A stretch of DNA of 64,000 bases from Clostridioides difficile ATCC 9689 = DSM 1296 (lineage in GTDB: Bacteria; Bacillota; Clostridia; Peptostreptococcales; Peptostreptococcaceae), in assembly GCF_001077535.1 (NCBI RefSeq), contig NZ_CP011968.1, forward strand, positions 3,844,001 through 3,908,000. Direction: 5' to 3'. The notes under the pieces are model-generated. The model was not told where the DNA came from. It saw nothing but the letters and a program-made list of their open reading frames with translations, and ran no database searches. Shown here one piece after another: positions 26,451 to 36,084 of the stretch. A program made the position numbers and the translations under genes. Numbering within the stretch: position 1 is the first letter of the stretch; each line of letters opens with the position of its first letter.

Positions 26451-26836
26451 TTAAATTTTTTCTTCAAAATAAATACTTAAATGAGCTAAAGGTATAACTC
26501 TATCAGTAATTTTATCTATTAGAGAATGAGATATATCATTTTCATAATTTCTAATTACCTTTAATTCAAAATCTCCATTTCGGTCTCTTGGAATATTTAA
26601 AGTTATTTCTCCAAAATCTGATTTAATATTTTTATTTCTATATCCCTTTCTAGAGTTTTTAGTATTTTTATTCTTATTGTCATATCTATCATAACCTAAA
26701 TGGTCATCAAGCTATACTTCTAACATTTGATGAATTGTACTTGCAAATAAATCTTTTCGCATATCTTGAATATCTGTAGTTGTTTTAACATCATATTCTT
26801 CAATAAGTTTTTTAATATTTTGTTTTTATTAAGCAT
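26451..26836 (-). pseudogene. IS256-family (mutator) transposase remnant
   Basis: On the minus strand the frame reads IKKLIEEYDVKTTTDIQDM, then LFASTIHQMLEV, an in-frame TAG, LDDHLGYDRYD, GYRNKNIKSDFGEI and NIPRDRNGDFE. This is the N-terminal third of an IS256-type transposase. It then joins abruptly to PLAHLSIYFEEKI and a stop, which resembles the extreme C-terminus of the family. The catalytic core is deleted. The apparent ATG at 26834-26836 is also one frame off. The gene is dead. Confidence 0.8.
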
Positions 26837-26847
26837 AAAAAGTGTGC

Positions 26848-26924
26848 ACCTTCCTTTATATAGTGATATTTAATATTTCAATTATCACTACTTTTTAGAA
26901 GAATACACACTTTATTTTAAAGAC
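26848..26924 (+). repeat. 77-bp direct repeat, right copy
   Basis: Identical to 22363-22439 in sequence and orientation. It lies just upstream of the transposase remnant on the minus strand. Confidence 0.93.
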
Positions 26925-27000
26925 CCTAAAAAGTTAATTTTGAGACACTCCTTTTATTAAGGTTCTTTATTTTACAATATAAATTTATAAAAATTAAATT

Positions 27001-28149
27001 TTATTTATCAATCTGTTCTCTAAGCCACTTAGTTGCTACATCTAACTGTTTATTTTCATCTTTCTCTTCAATAGTAGGCTTTATACCTTTTTCATTGATA
27101 TAATCCCCATTAGGTGTAAAATATTGAGCAGTAGTTAGCTTGTATCCTGTTCCATCCTTCAATCTTACAACTGATTGTACCAACCCTTTACCAAAAGTTG
27201 TAGTCCCTACAGAAATACCTTCTTTATTATCAACGATTGCAGCTGTTAATATTTCAGCAGCAGAAGCACTTTCTCCATTAGTTAACACTACTATTGGAAG
27301 TCCCAATTTTTCTTTATCAGATTTCAAGTACTCAGTATTTCCCTTATTATCTTTTGTATATACTATAGTTCCTTCACCAATTAACTCATCAGCAACTTCT
27401 TTACATATATCTAGCATTCCACCAGGATTATTTCTAAGGTCTATTACTAATCCCTTGATATTTTTTGCTTTTAATTCTTTTAAAGCTTTATCAAAGTCAG
27501 TATATGTACTTGATATAAATTGGGTAATTTCTATATATCCTAAATCATTATCAATTACTTTACTTTCTATACTCTTCTCAATTATCTGGTCTGTTTTTAC
27601 TTTAAAGTTCAATTGTTTATCTTCTCTTAATATAGTCAGTTCAACTATTTTCCCTTTTTTACCCTTCATCATACGAACAGCTTCATCTGAATTTTTATAT
27701 GAGACAGATTTTCCATTGACTTTTACTAATTTATCCCCTGATTTTACACCTGCTTTCTCTGCTGGAGAATCTTTCATGGGAACTACTACTAAGCCACCAT
27801 CTTTTGATGCCCCTATATACATACCTACACCAACATAAGAACCTTCACTATCATTAATTAGATTCTCCATTTCATCTTTAGTATAATAACCAGAATACTT
27901 ATCATTTGTTCCTAGAAATAGACCTTTTGATGCTCCATTTACCAAATCAGTATCTGATACTTTTTTATAAAAATCTTGTTTTATGATAGATTCTAGTCCT
28001 AACAACTTATCATATTTTTTATAGTCTTCATAGAGTTCTTTCGATATTACAACTTTATTCCCCAATGTCAACTGAAATGCTGATGTAACCATAGCTGTTA
28101 TAATTACTAAAATCACCCCTAAAAAAATAGCTTTCTTCTTTGAAATCAC
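27001..28149 (-). CDS. C-terminal processing peptidase, S41 family, with PDZ domain
   Basis: The protein has an N-terminal membrane anchor (about residues 5-25), a PDZ domain from about 95 to 175 (DSPAEKAGVKSGDKLVKVNG) and the S41 protease domain. The catalytic Ser is in NGESASAAEIL and Lys in TTFGKGLVQS. It acts outside the membrane. The longest ORF starts at an ATG overlapping the GGAG site, so the GTG at 28149 is preferred, giving about 382 residues. It is monocistronic. Confidence 0.9.
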   Translation of the reverse strand: MISKKKAIFLGVILVIITAMVTSAFQLTLGNKVVISKELYEDYKKYDKLLGLESIIKQDFYKKVSDTDLVNGASKGLFLGTNDKYSGYYTKDEMENLINDSEGSYVGVGMYIGASKDGGLVVVPMKDSPAEKAGVKSGDKLVKVNGKSVSYKNSDEAVRMMKGKKGKIVELTILREDKQLNFKVKTDQIIEKSIESKVIDNDLGYIEITQFISSTYTDFDKALKELKAKNIKGLVIDLRNNPGGMLDICKEVADELIGEGTIVYTKDNKGNTEYLKSDKEKLGLPIVVLTNGESASAAEILTAAIVDNKEGISVGTTTFGKGLVQSVVRLKDGTGYKLTTAQYFTPNGDYINEKGIKPTIEEKDENKQLDVATKWLREQIDK

Positions 28150-28311
28150 AAGATACATCTCCTTTTACATAAACTATTATTATTATATGACTAGCTGTTA
28201 TTTTTATTACATTTACCCAAATATATTGCTTTATTACAATAAATTATACTAAAATTTATATTAAATACAATTGCTGTACACATTATAACATATTAAGGGA
28301 GGAATTATTTT

Positions 28312-28881
28312 ATGAAAAAAGAATTTAGAAAAAAAGTTATTGAATCAAGAAAAAATAAGAGTGCAAACTTTGTACTTAGTAATTCAAATTTAATAACTGA
28401 AAAATTACTTCAAATGGAAGATATAAGAAATGCAACTAATATAATGCTTTATCTAAATTTTAACAATGAAGTTCAAACAGATAATTTAATCAAAAAACTT
28501 TTGTCTCTAAAGAAAATAGTATCAAGTCCCATCACAATAAAAGAAAATCATACATTAATCCCTACTCAAATAACAGATTTAAAAGAGGGATTGAGAATTG
28601 GAGCATATGGAATAAGAGAACCTAACGAAAAATCACCTACAATTGATATTAAGGCCTTAGATGTTGTAATTGTACCAGCTGTAGCATATGATATACATTG
28701 CTATAGATTAGGATATGGTGGAGGATTTTATGATAGATTTTTAGAAAACTTAAGAAAAGATGCTATAACTATCGGCATAGCATTTGACTTCCAGATATTC
28801 GATTCTATTCCAAAAGAAACTCATGATGCACAATTAGACTACATAGTTACTGAAACTAGAATTATCACTCCAAATAGTTAG
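28312..28881 (+). CDS. 5-formyltetrahydrofolate cyclo-ligase
   Basis: This enzyme converts 5-formyl-THF to 5,10-methenyl-THF with ATP. The 189 residues have the N-terminal basic RKKVIESRKNKS and the signature YRLGYGGGFYDRFL near residue 140, with VVIVPAVAYD just before it. A GGGAGG site precedes the ATG. It is divergent from the peptidase gene and stands alone. Confidence 0.94.
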   Translation: MKKEFRKKVIESRKNKSANFVLSNSNLITEKLLQMEDIRNATNIMLYLNFNNEVQTDNLIKKLLSLKKIVSSPITIKENHTLIPTQITDLKEGLRIGAYGIREPNEKSPTIDIKALDVVIVPAVAYDIHCYRLGYGGGFYDRFLENLRKDAITIGIAFDFQIFDSIPKETHDAQLDYIVTETRIITPNS

Positions 28882-29062
28882 AATATTAAGTATTTCCAGA
28901 CCCCATTTAATGTAGTAATAAATACTACTGTTAATATCTTACTTTATAAGCATTTTAAGTCATGGCTTTTACAACAATAAGAACCATACACAATTTACTT
29001 ACATTAATAAAAACCATGACTTTATTGTACAATATGCAGTTATTTAATTATAAAATACCTTC

Positions 29063-29479
29063 TTATTTCGTCGCATTTAATTCTATTCTATCTGGAAGTT
29101 CACTCATATTTGTTTCAACAACTATGTATGGAAAAGAATCTTCCTTATCTTTATACTTTATCTTGACTCTCAAAACATCCTTTCCTTCCTCAACCACACT
29201 TTCTATTTTGTCCATTTCTATACCATATTTATTATTTCCTCTAGTCACTATAATGTATATTTTGTTATCGATTTTAGCCGCTAATGCTCTTTCTTCATTT
29301 GTATACTTATCCATCACATCTAATATCTTTTCTGGTATTGAATTTCTTTGTAATACTGTATAATCTATGGGTTTAGATTTCTCTACAAACATACTTGGTA
29401 TGAATATAAATCCCCCTATAACGAATACAAGAGCTATAACTCCATAAATTATACCTTTAATATTAAACTTTACATTCAA
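29063..29479 (-). CDS. Membrane-anchored protein of unknown function, PrcB-like tail
   Basis: An ATG 18 bases upstream lies within GGGAGG, so the TTG at 29479 is the likelier start, giving 138 residues. One hydrophobic segment (IIYGVIALVFVIGGFIFI) follows a short basic N-terminus. The extracytoplasmic part contains KIYIIVTRGNNKYGIEMDKI, reminiscent of PrcB-type domains found near proteases. That resemblance is weak. It is monocistronic and I cannot assign a function. Confidence 0.6.
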   Translation of the reverse strand: MNVKFNIKGIIYGVIALVFVIGGFIFIPSMFVEKSKPIDYTVLQRNSIPEKILDVMDKYTNEERALAAKIDNKIYIIVTRGNNKYGIEMDKIESVVEEGKDVLRVKIKYKDKEDSFPYIVVETNMSELPDRIELNATK

Positions 29480-29638
29480 TCTTATCACTCCTCCCATATA
29501 TTCTAAATATATGATTTATAAACTTATCTTAGACTCTAAATTATTGATTAGTATATATTTATACATAATTATAAATATATGTAATGTAACTAAAAAACAT
29601 GTTTTTTCTATTTCATAATAAACGAGCTAAAAAATAAA

Positions 29639-29681
29639 AAGAGCTATATGAAAACATTTTCATTGTTTTCATATAGCTCTT
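29639..29681. terminator. Strong terminator after the YkvI gene
   Basis: AAGAGCTATATGAAAACA pairs perfectly over 18 bp with its complement across a 7-base loop. It serves the minus-strand gene at 29705. Confidence 0.85.
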
Positions 29682-29704
29682 GAGTTTACAATATTAAAAA
29701 ATAC

Positions 29705-30799
29705 TTATTTGTCACTGATTCCTTCTTGATATCCAGATGTTTTTGTAATCTGTCTATAAAGAACACAAACCAGTATTATGACGCCCATATATCCAGTATA
29801 TGGATATAAAATACCAACCAGCTTATCAAATGGTAGGAAGCCACCTATAAGACCTAATATAGCTGCTATTAAAGTTATTAATTTAAACTTAGGATGTTTA
29901 TCATCTACAAATCTATTAGTTACTGACCATAATAAAGGTACAGCTGTTGTATATATACCTAATATAAGAATTATTGAGAATAAAACTCCAATTACTGGTG
30001 AAATCTTATCTGCTAAGAATAATGATGGTATTGCTTTTGAATATAAGTTTCCTATATCAGAAAGAATAGCTAAGTGCATCATTATAGCTGCAGCCATAAG
30101 TGCTACTCCACCTAATATACCACCACAAATAGCTTCTTTTTTGTTAGCAGCACTTGCTCCTAATCCAGTTAAGAATGCCATAACAACAATTGTGTTATAA
30201 GTAGTATATATTACACCAGATAGATAGGCATTTGGAACTGGTTTAGCTATCTTTACAGTGCTAAGAACTTGTGCAGCTTCTCCTATATTACCTATGTTTT
30301 TAGCTAAACTTATACCACCAACTAAAAGTGTAAAGATTATTATTATAGGCCCTATTCCACCTAGTATCTTTGATAATTTATCAAGACCTAGTGAAACAGT
30401 TAATAATGCTACTACTGCCATACCTACTCTACCTACAAATGGATTTAATCCATAGTATTCAGTTAAAGTTGCTCCTGCTCCTGAAATCATTACTACGAAA
30501 ACACCAAATAAGAATAAAGGTCCAAACCATTCAAAGAATATTCCTAAATACTTACCACAATAAACACGATAAATTTTGATAGGTTCTTTAAGTTGAAGCT
30601 CTTTACCTTTTGACATAACTGAAGCACCCATCCATGAGAATAATACCATTGAAATTATCCCACCAATAATACCTGCAAAACCATAAAAAGAGAAGAATTG
30701 CATTATTTCCTGTCCTGTTGCAAATCCAGAACCGATTACTGTTGCTACATACGCACCTGCGAAACTGATGACTGTTTTAACATTTACTTTTTCTGACAT
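29705..30799 (-). CDS. YkvI-family membrane transporter
   Basis: The 364 residues form about ten membrane segments. The N-terminus (FAGAYVATVIGSGFATGQEIMQ) has the unwound first-helix pattern of LeuT-fold transporters, and the family matches YkvI-like proteins of the APC superfamily. The substrate is unknown. A GGGGAGG site precedes the ATG. It is monocistronic. Confidence 0.85.
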   Translation of the reverse strand: MSEKVNVKTVISFAGAYVATVIGSGFATGQEIMQFFSFYGFAGIIGGIISMVLFSWMGASVMSKGKELQLKEPIKIYRVYCGKYLGIFFEWFGPLFLFGVFVVMISGAGATLTEYYGLNPFVGRVGMAVVALLTVSLGLDKLSKILGGIGPIIIIFTLLVGGISLAKNIGNIGEAAQVLSTVKIAKPVPNAYLSGVIYTTYNTIVVMAFLTGLGASAANKKEAICGGILGGVALMAAAIMMHLAILSDIGNLYSKAIPSLFLADKISPVIGVLFSIILILGIYTTAVPLLWSVTNRFVDDKHPKFKLITLIAAILGLIGGFLPFDKLVGILYPYTGYMGVIILVCVLYRQITKTSGYQEGISDK

Positions 30800-31131
30800 A
30801 TCTCAGTTACCTCCCCATGTGAAATTTTTTCTTCTGATTAAACAATTCGATAAACTACCTACAATTTCCTTTAACATAAAATACATGATAACTGTTTTAT
30901 AGCTTTTTAGTATAATAACTTAAAACTTATAATCTGATTTTATACCCTACTCCTCCTCTCATAATTTTTTTAGATTCTTTTATCTAAGTAGTCATTATAT
31001 ATAAAATTAGTTTCTCTATAAATTATATATTAGTCATATTTTTCTGAATAGTCAATATATATTTGAATATTTTCTCTATTTTTGTAAAAATTTGAATATT
31101 TTATTACATTTTTGATATATTGATATCATAT
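30800..31131. other. Upstream region of the YkvI gene
   Basis: About 330 very AT-rich bases with no ORF. The promoter of the minus-strand transporter must be here, but I could not fix it, and I recognised no riboswitch. Confidence 0.4.
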
Positions 31132-31179
31132 AAAAAAAAGAGAGATATAAATTAATATAACACTTTATACCTCTCTTTT
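31132..31179 (-). terminator. Terminator of the transketolase operon
   Basis: On the minus strand AAAAGAGAGGTATAAA pairs with TTTATATCTCTCTTTT across 12 bases and runs into a T tract. Confidence 0.85.
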
Positions 31180-31221
31180 AAATATATTATATTATTAACA
31201 AACATGAATAATTTATATCTC

Positions 31222-32163
31222 TTACATTCTTTTTGCAATAATAGCTTCTTTAACAGTCTTTACTATGTCATCACAAGTTAATTCATATTTTTTTAACAAT
31301 TCATTTGGAGTACCAGATTCTCCAAATGTATCTTTAATTCCAACTTTCTTTACAATGGTTGGACAAGACTCTCCTACTACCTCACTTACAGCAGAACCTA
31401 ATCCCCCAATTATGCTATGTTCTTCTACAGTTACAATAGCATTCGTTTCTTTTGCTGATTCTAATATTAAATCTTTGTCTATAGGTTTTATCGAGGACAT
31501 GTTTATAACTCTAGCACTTATACCTTCTTCTTGCAACTTTTCTTGTGCTAATAGAGCTTCATTTACCATAATTCCACAAGCTATAATTGATACATCCTTT
31601 CCTTCTCTTAAGACTGTACCTTTTCCTATTTCAAATTTATAATCTTCATCAAATAAAACTGGTACTGAACTTCTCCCTAATCTAACATAAACAGGTCCAT
31701 TATACTTAGCTATTTCAAAAATAATTTTTTCTGTTTCAACTCCATCAGCTGGAACAAGAACTGTCATATTTGGTATAGCTCTCATTATAGCAATATCTTC
31801 CACACTTTCATGAGATGCTCCATCCTCTCCAACAGTAAGACCTGCATGAGTAGCACATATTTTTACATTTAGCTTTGGATAACAAACTGAATTTCTTATA
31901 ATCTCAAAAGCCCTTCCCGTAGCAAACATAGCAAAAGTACTTGCAAAAGGTATTTTACCAGCAGTTGATAATCCACAAGCAGCGCCTATTAAATTTTGTT
32001 CAGCTATACCCATATTAAAAAATCTATCTGGAAATGACTTGTAAAAATCATGTGTTTTTGTAGACTTTGATAAATCTGCATCTAATACTACAACATTGTC
32101 ATTTATTTGACCTAATTTTACTAATGCTTTACCATATGCTTCTCTCGTCGCCATTTTACTCAT
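31222..32163 (-). CDS. Transketolase, C-terminal subunit
   Basis: This subunit supplies the pyrimidine-binding domain and C-terminal domain. [15 protein letters not shown] near residue 60 contains the Glu that activates thiamine diphosphate. The start at 32163 ([11 protein letters not shown]) is chosen because AGGAGG lies eight bases upstream, giving 313 residues. It overlaps the N-subunit gene by eight bases, implying coupled translation. Confidence 0.93.
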   Translation of the reverse strand: MSKMATREAYGKALVKLGQINDNVVVLDADLSKSTKTHDFYKSFPDRFFNMGIAEQNLIGAACGLSTAGKIPFASTFAMFATGRAFEIIRNSVCYPKLNVKICATHAGLTVGEDGASHESVEDIAIMRAIPNMTVLVPADGVETEKIIFEIAKYNGPVYVRLGRSSVPVLFDEDYKFEIGKGTVLREGKDVSIIACGIMVNEALLAQEKLQEEGISARVINMSSIKPIDKDLILESAKETNAIVTVEEHSIIGGLGSAVSEVVGESCPTIVKKVGIKDTFGESGTPNELLKKYELTCDDIVKTVKEAIIAKRM

Positions 32164-32983
32164 TGTCAGCACCTCCTAATTCAAGCAAGGCTTTTTCTAG
32201 CTCCTCATCACTTGGAGCTGTCCCATGCCATCCTGCTTGATTTTCCATAAAAGATATTCCTTTGCCTTTTATAGTTTTTGCAACTATCATTGTAGGTTTT
32301 TTAACTGTTGATTTAGCTATATCAAGAGCCGCAAATATTTGGTCAAAATCATGTCCATCTATCTCAATTACATTCCAACCAAAAGCTTTAAATTTATCAA
32401 CTATTGAACCTAAACTCATTACGCTTTCTATATCTCCATCTATTTGAAGTCCATTATTATCTAAAAAAGCAATTAAATTATCAAGTTTATAATGTGCAGC
32501 ACTCATAGCAGCTTCCCAAACAATTCCTTCTTGAACCTCACCATCACCAAGCAAAGTATACACATTCCACGGAGCATTATCCAACTTTGATGCCATAGCC
32601 ATACCACATGCAACTGAAAAACCTTGACCTAAAGAACCCGTAGATATTTCCACACCTGGCGTGCCTTTCATGTCTGGATGACCTTGTAACATCCTTCCTA
32701 TCTTCCTTAATCCATTCAGTTCTTCCTTATCAAAATAGCCTTTTTCAGCCAATGTAGCATATAATGCTGGTGCAGCATGTCCTTTTGATAATACAAATCT
32801 ATCTCTATCCTCCATTTTAGGATTTGAAGAATCCACATTCATTTCATCAAAGTATAACGCAGTAAGTATTTCAACTACTGATAATGACCCTCCTGGATGT
32901 CCAGATTTGGCTCTATGTATCATTGAAACTATATCTCTTCTTATGATACGCGCAATCTCATTTAATCCTTTATGGTCTCTCAT
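32156..32983 (-). CDS. Transketolase, N-terminal subunit
   Basis: The 275 residues form the diphosphate-binding half, with [13 protein letters not shown] near residue 69, the TPP/Mg motif [15 protein letters not shown] near residue 144 and [10 protein letters not shown]. Together with the next gene it forms a split transketolase of the non-oxidative pentose phosphate pathway, a common arrangement in clostridia and archaea. GGGAGG precedes the ATG. Confidence 0.94.
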   Translation of the reverse strand: MRDHKGLNEIARIIRRDIVSMIHRAKSGHPGGSLSVVEILTALYFDEMNVDSSNPKMEDRDRFVLSKGHAAPALYATLAEKGYFDKEELNGLRKIGRMLQGHPDMKGTPGVEISTGSLGQGFSVACGMAMASKLDNAPWNVYTLLGDGEVQEGIVWEAAMSAAHYKLDNLIAFLDNNGLQIDGDIESVMSLGSIVDKFKAFGWNVIEIDGHDFDQIFAALDIAKSTVKKPTMIVAKTIKGKGISFMENQAGWHGTAPSDEELEKALLELGGADNE

Positions 32984-33120
32984 GCAATTACCTCCCTTGA
33001 GTTCGTAATTTTATATCAATTCCATATTATTATATCACTTTTATGCTATTTTTTTGCGTTATTTTTAATTTTATTAACATAGTACATTAAAATTAAACCT
33101 TAAGAGATATTTAAAAGAAA

Positions 33121-33152
33121 AAAGGGATTGTCTAATAAAAGACAAATCCCTC
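33121..33152 (-). terminator. Terminator of the alr-mazEF unit
   Basis: On the minus strand GGGATTTGTC pairs with GACAATCCC (one bulge) and is followed by six T residues, right after the mazF stop codon. Confidence 0.85.
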
Positions 33153-33153
33153 T

Positions 33154-33516
33154 TTAAAAAGTAAACAATCCTAAACTTATTTGAAGTCCATCATCTACTT
33201 TTATCATCATATTTTCATCTAGACAACCAATTTTTTCCCTCAGTCTCTTTTTATCGATAGTTCTAATTTGCTCTAAAAGAATTACTGAGTCTTTATTAAG
33301 CCCATATTCATTGGAACTTATCTCTACATGAGTAGGTAATTTGGCTTTATTAATCTGAGATGTTATAGCTGATACTATAACTGTAGGACTATATTTATTA
33401 CCTACATCATTTTGTATTATCAGAACAGGTCTAACGCCTCCCTGCTCTGAACCAACAACTGGACTTAAATCAGCGTAATATAAATCACCACGCTTTATTT
33501 CACAATTAGTACTCAC
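33154..33516 (-). CDS. mazF: MazF/NdoA endoribonuclease toxin
   Basis: MazF cleaves mRNA at short specific sequences. The signature is [20 protein letters not shown] with [16 protein letters not shown], very close to EndoA of bacilli. I place the start at GTG 33516, just inside the antitoxin gene and about ten bases after GGGAAG, giving 120 residues; the longer ORF starts at 33564. It overlaps mazE by 11 bases, as expected for a coupled toxin-antitoxin pair. Confidence 0.92.
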   Translation of the reverse strand: MSTNCEIKRGDLYYADLSPVVGSEQGGVRPVLIIQNDVGNKYSPTVIVSAITSQINKAKLPTHVEISSNEYGLNKDSVILLEQIRTIDKKRLREKIGCLDENMMIKVDDGLQISLGLFTF

Positions 33517-33793
33517 CTTGGGCAATCTTCCCTTCATTTTTATCATCAGAAGATACTTCTTCAACTGTCATACCTAATTCAGCTAGTGACAGATTAATTT
33601 GACCCATTTCTCTATAACCCGTTTTCATAGATTCTTTAATATGAATTTTCTTTTTCTGAGTTATATAGAACTGAAAAGCAGCTTTTGCAAAATCTTCTCT
33701 GTTACTGTTCTCCATCTGAACTATACTATCAACTTCAGAAATCAGAGAGTCAGGTAAAGTAACTTCTATTTTTTCTTTACTCTTATCGTACAC
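33506..33793 (-). CDS. mazE: MazE/NdoAI ribbon-helix-helix antitoxin
   Basis: The 95 residues begin with a ribbon-helix-helix DNA-binding fold ([17 protein letters not shown]) and end in an acidic tail that would bind MazF. Translation starts at GTG, seven bases after GGGAGG. It follows alr closely on the same strand, matching the alr-ndoAI-ndoA order of other Firmicutes. Confidence 0.9.
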   Translation of the reverse strand: MYDKSKEKIEVTLPDSLISEVDSIVQMENSNREDFAKAAFQFYITQKKKIHIKESMKTGYREMGQINLSLAELGMTVEEVSSDDKNEGKIAQGEY

Positions 33794-33825
33794 AAAATCG
33801 CCTCCCAGATTATAATATCATGGTT

Positions 33826-34983
33826 TTATTTTAGCAAATAACTGTTTATTTGTACAAGCTCATTATTTTCCATATAAACACGGTCAACTCTTCTTGATAT
33901 CATACATAACACTTCATAGTTTATAGTTCCTAAGTCTTTAGCTATACGCTCAGCTGTAACTTCGCCTTCTCCAAATAGTATAACCTCATCTCCAACTTTT
34001 ATGTCTATATCTTTGTCAATTCTAACCATTATTTGATCCATACATATTCTACCAACTACATCAAACACTTCTCCCTTAATAAGAACCTTTGGATTTTTTT
34101 GGATTCTAGTAAATCCATCTGCGTATCCTATTGGAACTGTAGCTATTGTTTCTTTACCTGTAGTTGTGTATTTTAGTCCATAACTTATTCCTACACCTGG
34201 TTCAACTTGTTTTATATGTCCGATTTTTGATTTTAATTTCATGGCTGGTCTTAATTCTAATCTATCTTTAAATACATCATCAGATGGATAATGACCATAT
34301 AATATTATTCCTGCTCTTACCATATTTAATCTTAAATCAGGGCAATCCATAATAGCTGCACTGTTTGATACATGTTTTATAGCTATTTTTACACCAGCCT
34401 CATCTAATTTATCAGACATAAATTTATAATTATTAGCTTGTTTATAAGTGTACTCTTTACTTACTTCATCAGCTGTAGCAAAATGAGTAAACATACCTTC
34501 TAAATCTATATATTCTAATTTATTTAATTCTATTATTTCCTGTACTGACTCCTCATTAGGTTGGAAACCTATTCTAGTCATCCCTGAGTCTATTTTAACA
34601 TGAACACAGGCTTTTTCTCCTAAAGATTTTGCAATTTCATTTATCTTTTGTGCTGTTTCTAAAGAATAAACTGTCATAGTTATTTTATTTTTTATAGAAT
34701 CTTCAAAAGCTTCGTCTGGAGTATATCCCAAGTTCAAAATAGGAAGTGTTATGCCATTTTGTCTAAGTTCAATTCCTTCAGCAGTTCTTGCTACTGCTAA
34801 GTAATCTACTTTTTCTTTTTCTAGCAATTTTGCAACTTCTACTGCACCATGTCCATATGCATCAGCTTTTATTACTCCACAAATCTTAATATCTTCTTCT
34901 AATAAATTTTTAATATTATTTAAGTTAAATCTTAAGTTATCTAGATTTATCTCTGCCCATGTAGGCACTGTTATTTTTTGCAT
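33826..34983 (-). CDS. alr2: Alanine racemase Alr2
   Basis: This PLP enzyme interconverts L- and D-alanine. K39 in CGVIKADAYGHG is the PLP lysine, and the opposing Tyr is in GVGISYGLKY in the C-terminal domain. The 385 residues are full length. It lies 14 bases downstream of gerS. In C. difficile this gene is known to be co-transcribed with gerS in sporulating cells and lets spores use L-alanine as co-germinant after conversion to D-alanine. Confidence 0.93.
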   Translation of the reverse strand: MQKITVPTWAEINLDNLRFNLNNIKNLLEEDIKICGVIKADAYGHGAVEVAKLLEKEKVDYLAVARTAEGIELRQNGITLPILNLGYTPDEAFEDSIKNKITMTVYSLETAQKINEIAKSLGEKACVHVKIDSGMTRIGFQPNEESVQEIIELNKLEYIDLEGMFTHFATADEVSKEYTYKQANNYKFMSDKLDEAGVKIAIKHVSNSAAIMDCPDLRLNMVRAGIILYGHYPSDDVFKDRLELRPAMKLKSKIGHIKQVEPGVGISYGLKYTTTGKETIATVPIGYADGFTRIQKNPKVLIKGEVFDVVGRICMDQIMVRIDKDIDIKVGDEVILFGEGEVTAERIAKDLGTINYEVLCMISRRVDRVYMENNELVQINSYLLK

Positions 34984-34997
34984 GTCTTTAGTCCCCC

Positions 34998-35588
34998 TTA
35001 GTTTCTGTATTCAAAATCTTTGTATTTTACTGTAAATCTTGGCACTCCCTCTTTATCTAACACTTCCATTTTTTCAGGATTTTTTGTGTCAGCATTTACA
35101 TATAATACTTGCTTGTTAAAATATTTATTATCCCCAGGAATAAAAGTCTCTAAAACCAAATGTCCTTTCGATAACTTTACTTTCATCTCCTCATTTTGAA
35201 GATAGTTTTTTATAAAGTCTCCTACAAAAAGATATTGATTATTTTTTCCTGTATTAGGTAACTCCACTACATCACTAATCTTTGGATTTTTAACTAATAT
35301 TTTATCACCTTGATATTCTATACTTTTCCCTTTTAAATGTTTTGGGGAAATTACTTCTAATTTATAGTTATCGGTTTTTTTATAAGTATGAATTAAAACA
35401 TAATTGTGTGGACTTTTATTTCCAACTACTTCTACTTCAGCTTTACAACTGTAATAATTCATATCAGAAATCTGCTTTTGAAAATCTTTGTATACTTCTT
35501 CTTTTGTGGACTGTCGTTTTTGGCATCCTATTACAATTATAACCAGTGCCAAGAACATAATACATACTATGGTCCACTTTTTTCTCAC
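34998..35588 (-). CDS. gerS: Germination lipoprotein GerS
   Basis: The 196 residues start with a signal sequence and lipobox VIGC (lipidated C22), followed by a LolA/RseB-like beta fold. It matches by position and character the C. difficile GerS protein. GerS is known to partner with the amidase CwlD to make muramic-delta-lactam in spore cortex, which germination needs. The identification rests on the lipoprotein fold and the adjacent alr2. Only 20 bases separate it from the CBS gene, so any sporulation promoter would lie within that gene. Confidence 0.87.
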   Translation of the reverse strand: MRKKWTIVCIMFLALVIIVIGCQKRQSTKEEVYKDFQKQISDMNYYSCKAEVEVVGNKSPHNYVLIHTYKKTDNYKLEVISPKHLKGKSIEYQGDKILVKNPKISDVVELPNTGKNNQYLFVGDFIKNYLQNEEMKVKLSKGHLVLETFIPGDNKYFNKQVLYVNADTKNPEKMEVLDKEGVPRFTVKYKDFEYRN

Positions 35589-35608
35589 ATCACACCTCCT
35601 ACTTCAGT

Positions 35609-36070
35609 TTATTCATTGTATAAAGCTTTTATTATATCATATCTACAAATTATACCTTTAAGTTTGTTGTCATCATCTACTACAGGAACTCTGTTTATTG
35701 ATTTTTTAATCATTACATTAGCTACATCATCAAACTTATCATCTTCATGAACCTTTATTATATCTTTAGACATAAGTTCTCCAACCTTATAAGCAGCTAC
35801 TTGTTTTATATCTTTTTCAACTTTTTTTAAGTCATCTAAGAAAATCAATCCTTGTAATAGATTTATATAGAGAGGTGCTTCTATATATTTTTCTTTTTTA
35901 AGAATATCTGTTTCAGAAATTATTCCAACAACTCTATTCTCTGAATCTACAACTGGCAGACCTCCTATTTTTTCTGCAATTAGCATATTAGCTACATCTG
36001 CTATACTATCATCTTGTTTTGCTACTATTACATCTGTTGTCATTATTTCTTTTGCTGTTTTATCCATCAT
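35609..36070 (-). CDS. CBS-domain pair protein
   Basis: The 153 residues are two CBS motifs in tandem (MTTDVIVAKQDDSIADVANML and MSKDIIKVHEDDKFDDVANVM), forming one Bateman module with no attached enzyme. Such modules bind adenine nucleotides. It lies between acpS and gerS on the same strand. Its target is unknown. Confidence 0.9.
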   Translation of the reverse strand: MMDKTAKEIMTTDVIVAKQDDSIADVANMLIAEKIGGLPVVDSENRVVGIISETDILKKEKYIEAPLYINLLQGLIFLDDLKKVEKDIKQVAAYKVGELMSKDIIKVHEDDKFDDVANVMIKKSINRVPVVDDDNKLKGIICRYDIIKALYNE

Positions 36071-36084
36071 AATGTAATCACTCC

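Larger units (their letters stand above)
26451..26955. mobile_element. Defective IS256-family element (right copy)
   Basis: The element consists of an outer end GGAGTGTCTCAAAA (minus strand, about 26940-26955), the 77-bp leader shared with 22363-22439, and an internally deleted transposase. The far end is not recognisable. It is non-autonomous but might be mobilised by intact relatives elsewhere. Confidence 0.6.

Noticed and set aside
27140-27838. 232-codon plus-strand ORF antisense to the S41 peptidase gene
   Set aside because: Ser/Pro/Ile-rich shadow of a well-supported gene.
28952-29025. Inverted repeat AGTCATGG / CCATGACT with a long loop
   Set aside because: The loop is over 50 bases with no T-tract; too weak to call a terminator or RNA gene.
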